Assembly: GCA_029821735.1 (NCBI GenBank)
Contig: JALGSU010000011.1
Location: 89,660-153,659, forward strand
DNA from: Candidatus Zipacnadia bacterium
GTDB lineage: Bacteria > Armatimonadota > Zipacnadia > Zipacnadales > UBA5352
DNA length: 64,000 bases
Direction of reading: 5' to 3'
Shown here: positions 63,738-64,000 of the stretch, piece by piece
Layout: each line of letters opens with the position of its first letter
Position numbering within the stretch: position 1 is the stretch's first letter
Translations under genes and position numbers: made by a program
The notes under the pieces: model-generated
The model's database searches: none
Seen by the model: the letters and a program-made list of their open reading frames with translations, nothing else
What the model was told of the DNA's origin: nothing

Positions 63738-64000
63738 GTGATTCGCGAGGCAAGAAAACCGCGTGACCAAGCAGGAGTCTCAGAGGGCACGGCGAATAGT
63801 CTCACCACAACAGGCTGACGAGGACCCGCCGCGCGCGGGCATCCAAGGGCGGCGCCAGACATTGGGCGCCGTTTTCGTGCCCATGGCCGCCCTTCTCCAC
63901 CGCGCCACCTTGCGTGCGACGCTTACGCTTTCGCACGCTCCGGGCGGCTTAACGCAAGCTTCGCTTGCGTCGGGGAAGCGATGGAAGGCTCTTCTCCACC
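63738..64000. other. Non-coding right end with a further hairpin
   Basis: I see no supportable gene here. CGGCGCC-N8-GGCGCCG followed by TTTT (63850-63875) looks like an intrinsic terminator. A short ACGCAAGC-TTC-GCTTGCGT hairpin lies near 63955. The 10-base sequence CTTCTCCACC occurs at 63892 and again at the very end of the window, about 99 bases apart. Confidence 0.5.

Noticed and set aside
1-64000. CRISPR arrays, tRNA or rRNA genes, transposases, integrases
   Set aside because: I scanned for regular spaced repeats, CCA/anticodon-like cloverleaf patterns and DDE-type or integrase motifs and found none that I could support.

Overview
The window is about 64 kb of high-GC bacterial chromosome with densely packed genes, many stop/start overlaps (ATGA, GTGA, TAATG) and AGGAGG-like ribosome binding sites. 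A TolC-type outer-membrane channel, MacAB-like ABC export genes and lipoprotein signals point to a double-membraned (Gram-negative-type) organism. The many PQQ-like propellers, uroporphyrinogen-decarboxylase-like methyltransferases, a DUF3604 protein and unusual secreted glycan-active proteins recall uncultivated Armatimonadota- or PVC/FCB-like bacteria. That placement is an inference; there is no rRNA or universal marker gene here. I saw no rRNA, tRNA, CRISPR array, transposase or phage gene.

Layout. (A) 1-2155, minus strand: start of an AarF/UbiB-type kinase, the AmmeMemoRadiSam radical SAM enzyme and an unrecognised protein. (B) 2531-5227, plus: a MATE exporter and a URO-D-like methyltransferase. 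(C) 5318-14720, minus: a polyprenoid/terpenoid-like cluster. In transcription order it has a ferredoxin/radical SAM protein broken by a frameshift, a squalene-hopene-cyclase-like protein with a DxDD motif, a PQQ-like propeller, a DUF116-polyprenyl synthetase fusion, a second alpha/alpha-toroid protein and a GT4 glycosyltransferase. (D) 14880-25706, plus: a tightly overlapping operon behind a near-consensus promoter. It encodes two membrane-anchored PQQ-like propellers (one joined through a collagen-like Gly-X-Y stalk), an NHL lipoprotein, two Tat-type proteins (one a polyferredoxin), a NapH/NosR-like Fe-S membrane protein, a fused NuoE-NuoF protein, and a 2Fe-2S/GltD-like flavoprotein that seems to lack its NAD(P)H domain. 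(E) 25752-32190, plus: a LolD/FtsX-type ABC system and two more exported propellers. (F) 32264-35107, minus: a large secreted protein with a LamG-like C-terminus. (G) 35201-46588, plus: DUF3604/PHP protein, GH42-like protein, alpha/beta hydrolase, a second URO-D-like methyltransferase next to CobO, a carbohydrate-binding-like protein and a TIM-barrel hydrolase-like protein. (H) 46608-47780: a second NapH-like protein interrupted by an in-frame TGA. (I) 47775-48797, minus: a MazF/PemK-like toxin operon with two small upstream genes. (J) 49008-54756, plus: a MarR-controlled TolC/adaptor/MacB efflux operon. (K) 54887-59253, plus: a BNR-repeat protein, a TIM-barrel protein and a NodB-like protein. 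(L) 59325-63649: an XRE-TPR regulator with a small lipoprotein on the minus strand, and two paralogous lipoproteins on the plus strand.

How the parts may work together. Region D looks like an electron-transfer assembly running from a cytoplasmic NAD(H)/flavin module through a membrane Fe-S protein to extracytoplasmic Fe-S and propeller partners. Region C looks like synthesis, cyclisation, radical modification and glycosylation of an isoprenoid. Regions F, G and K look like degradation of complex, possibly methylated, glycans. All three are hypotheses from domain content and gene order.

Caveat. Three open reading frames are split by frameshifts and one by an in-frame stop, each with plausible coding sequence continuing on the other side. 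This suggests either residual assembly error or recent gene decay, and affects how those genes should be read.
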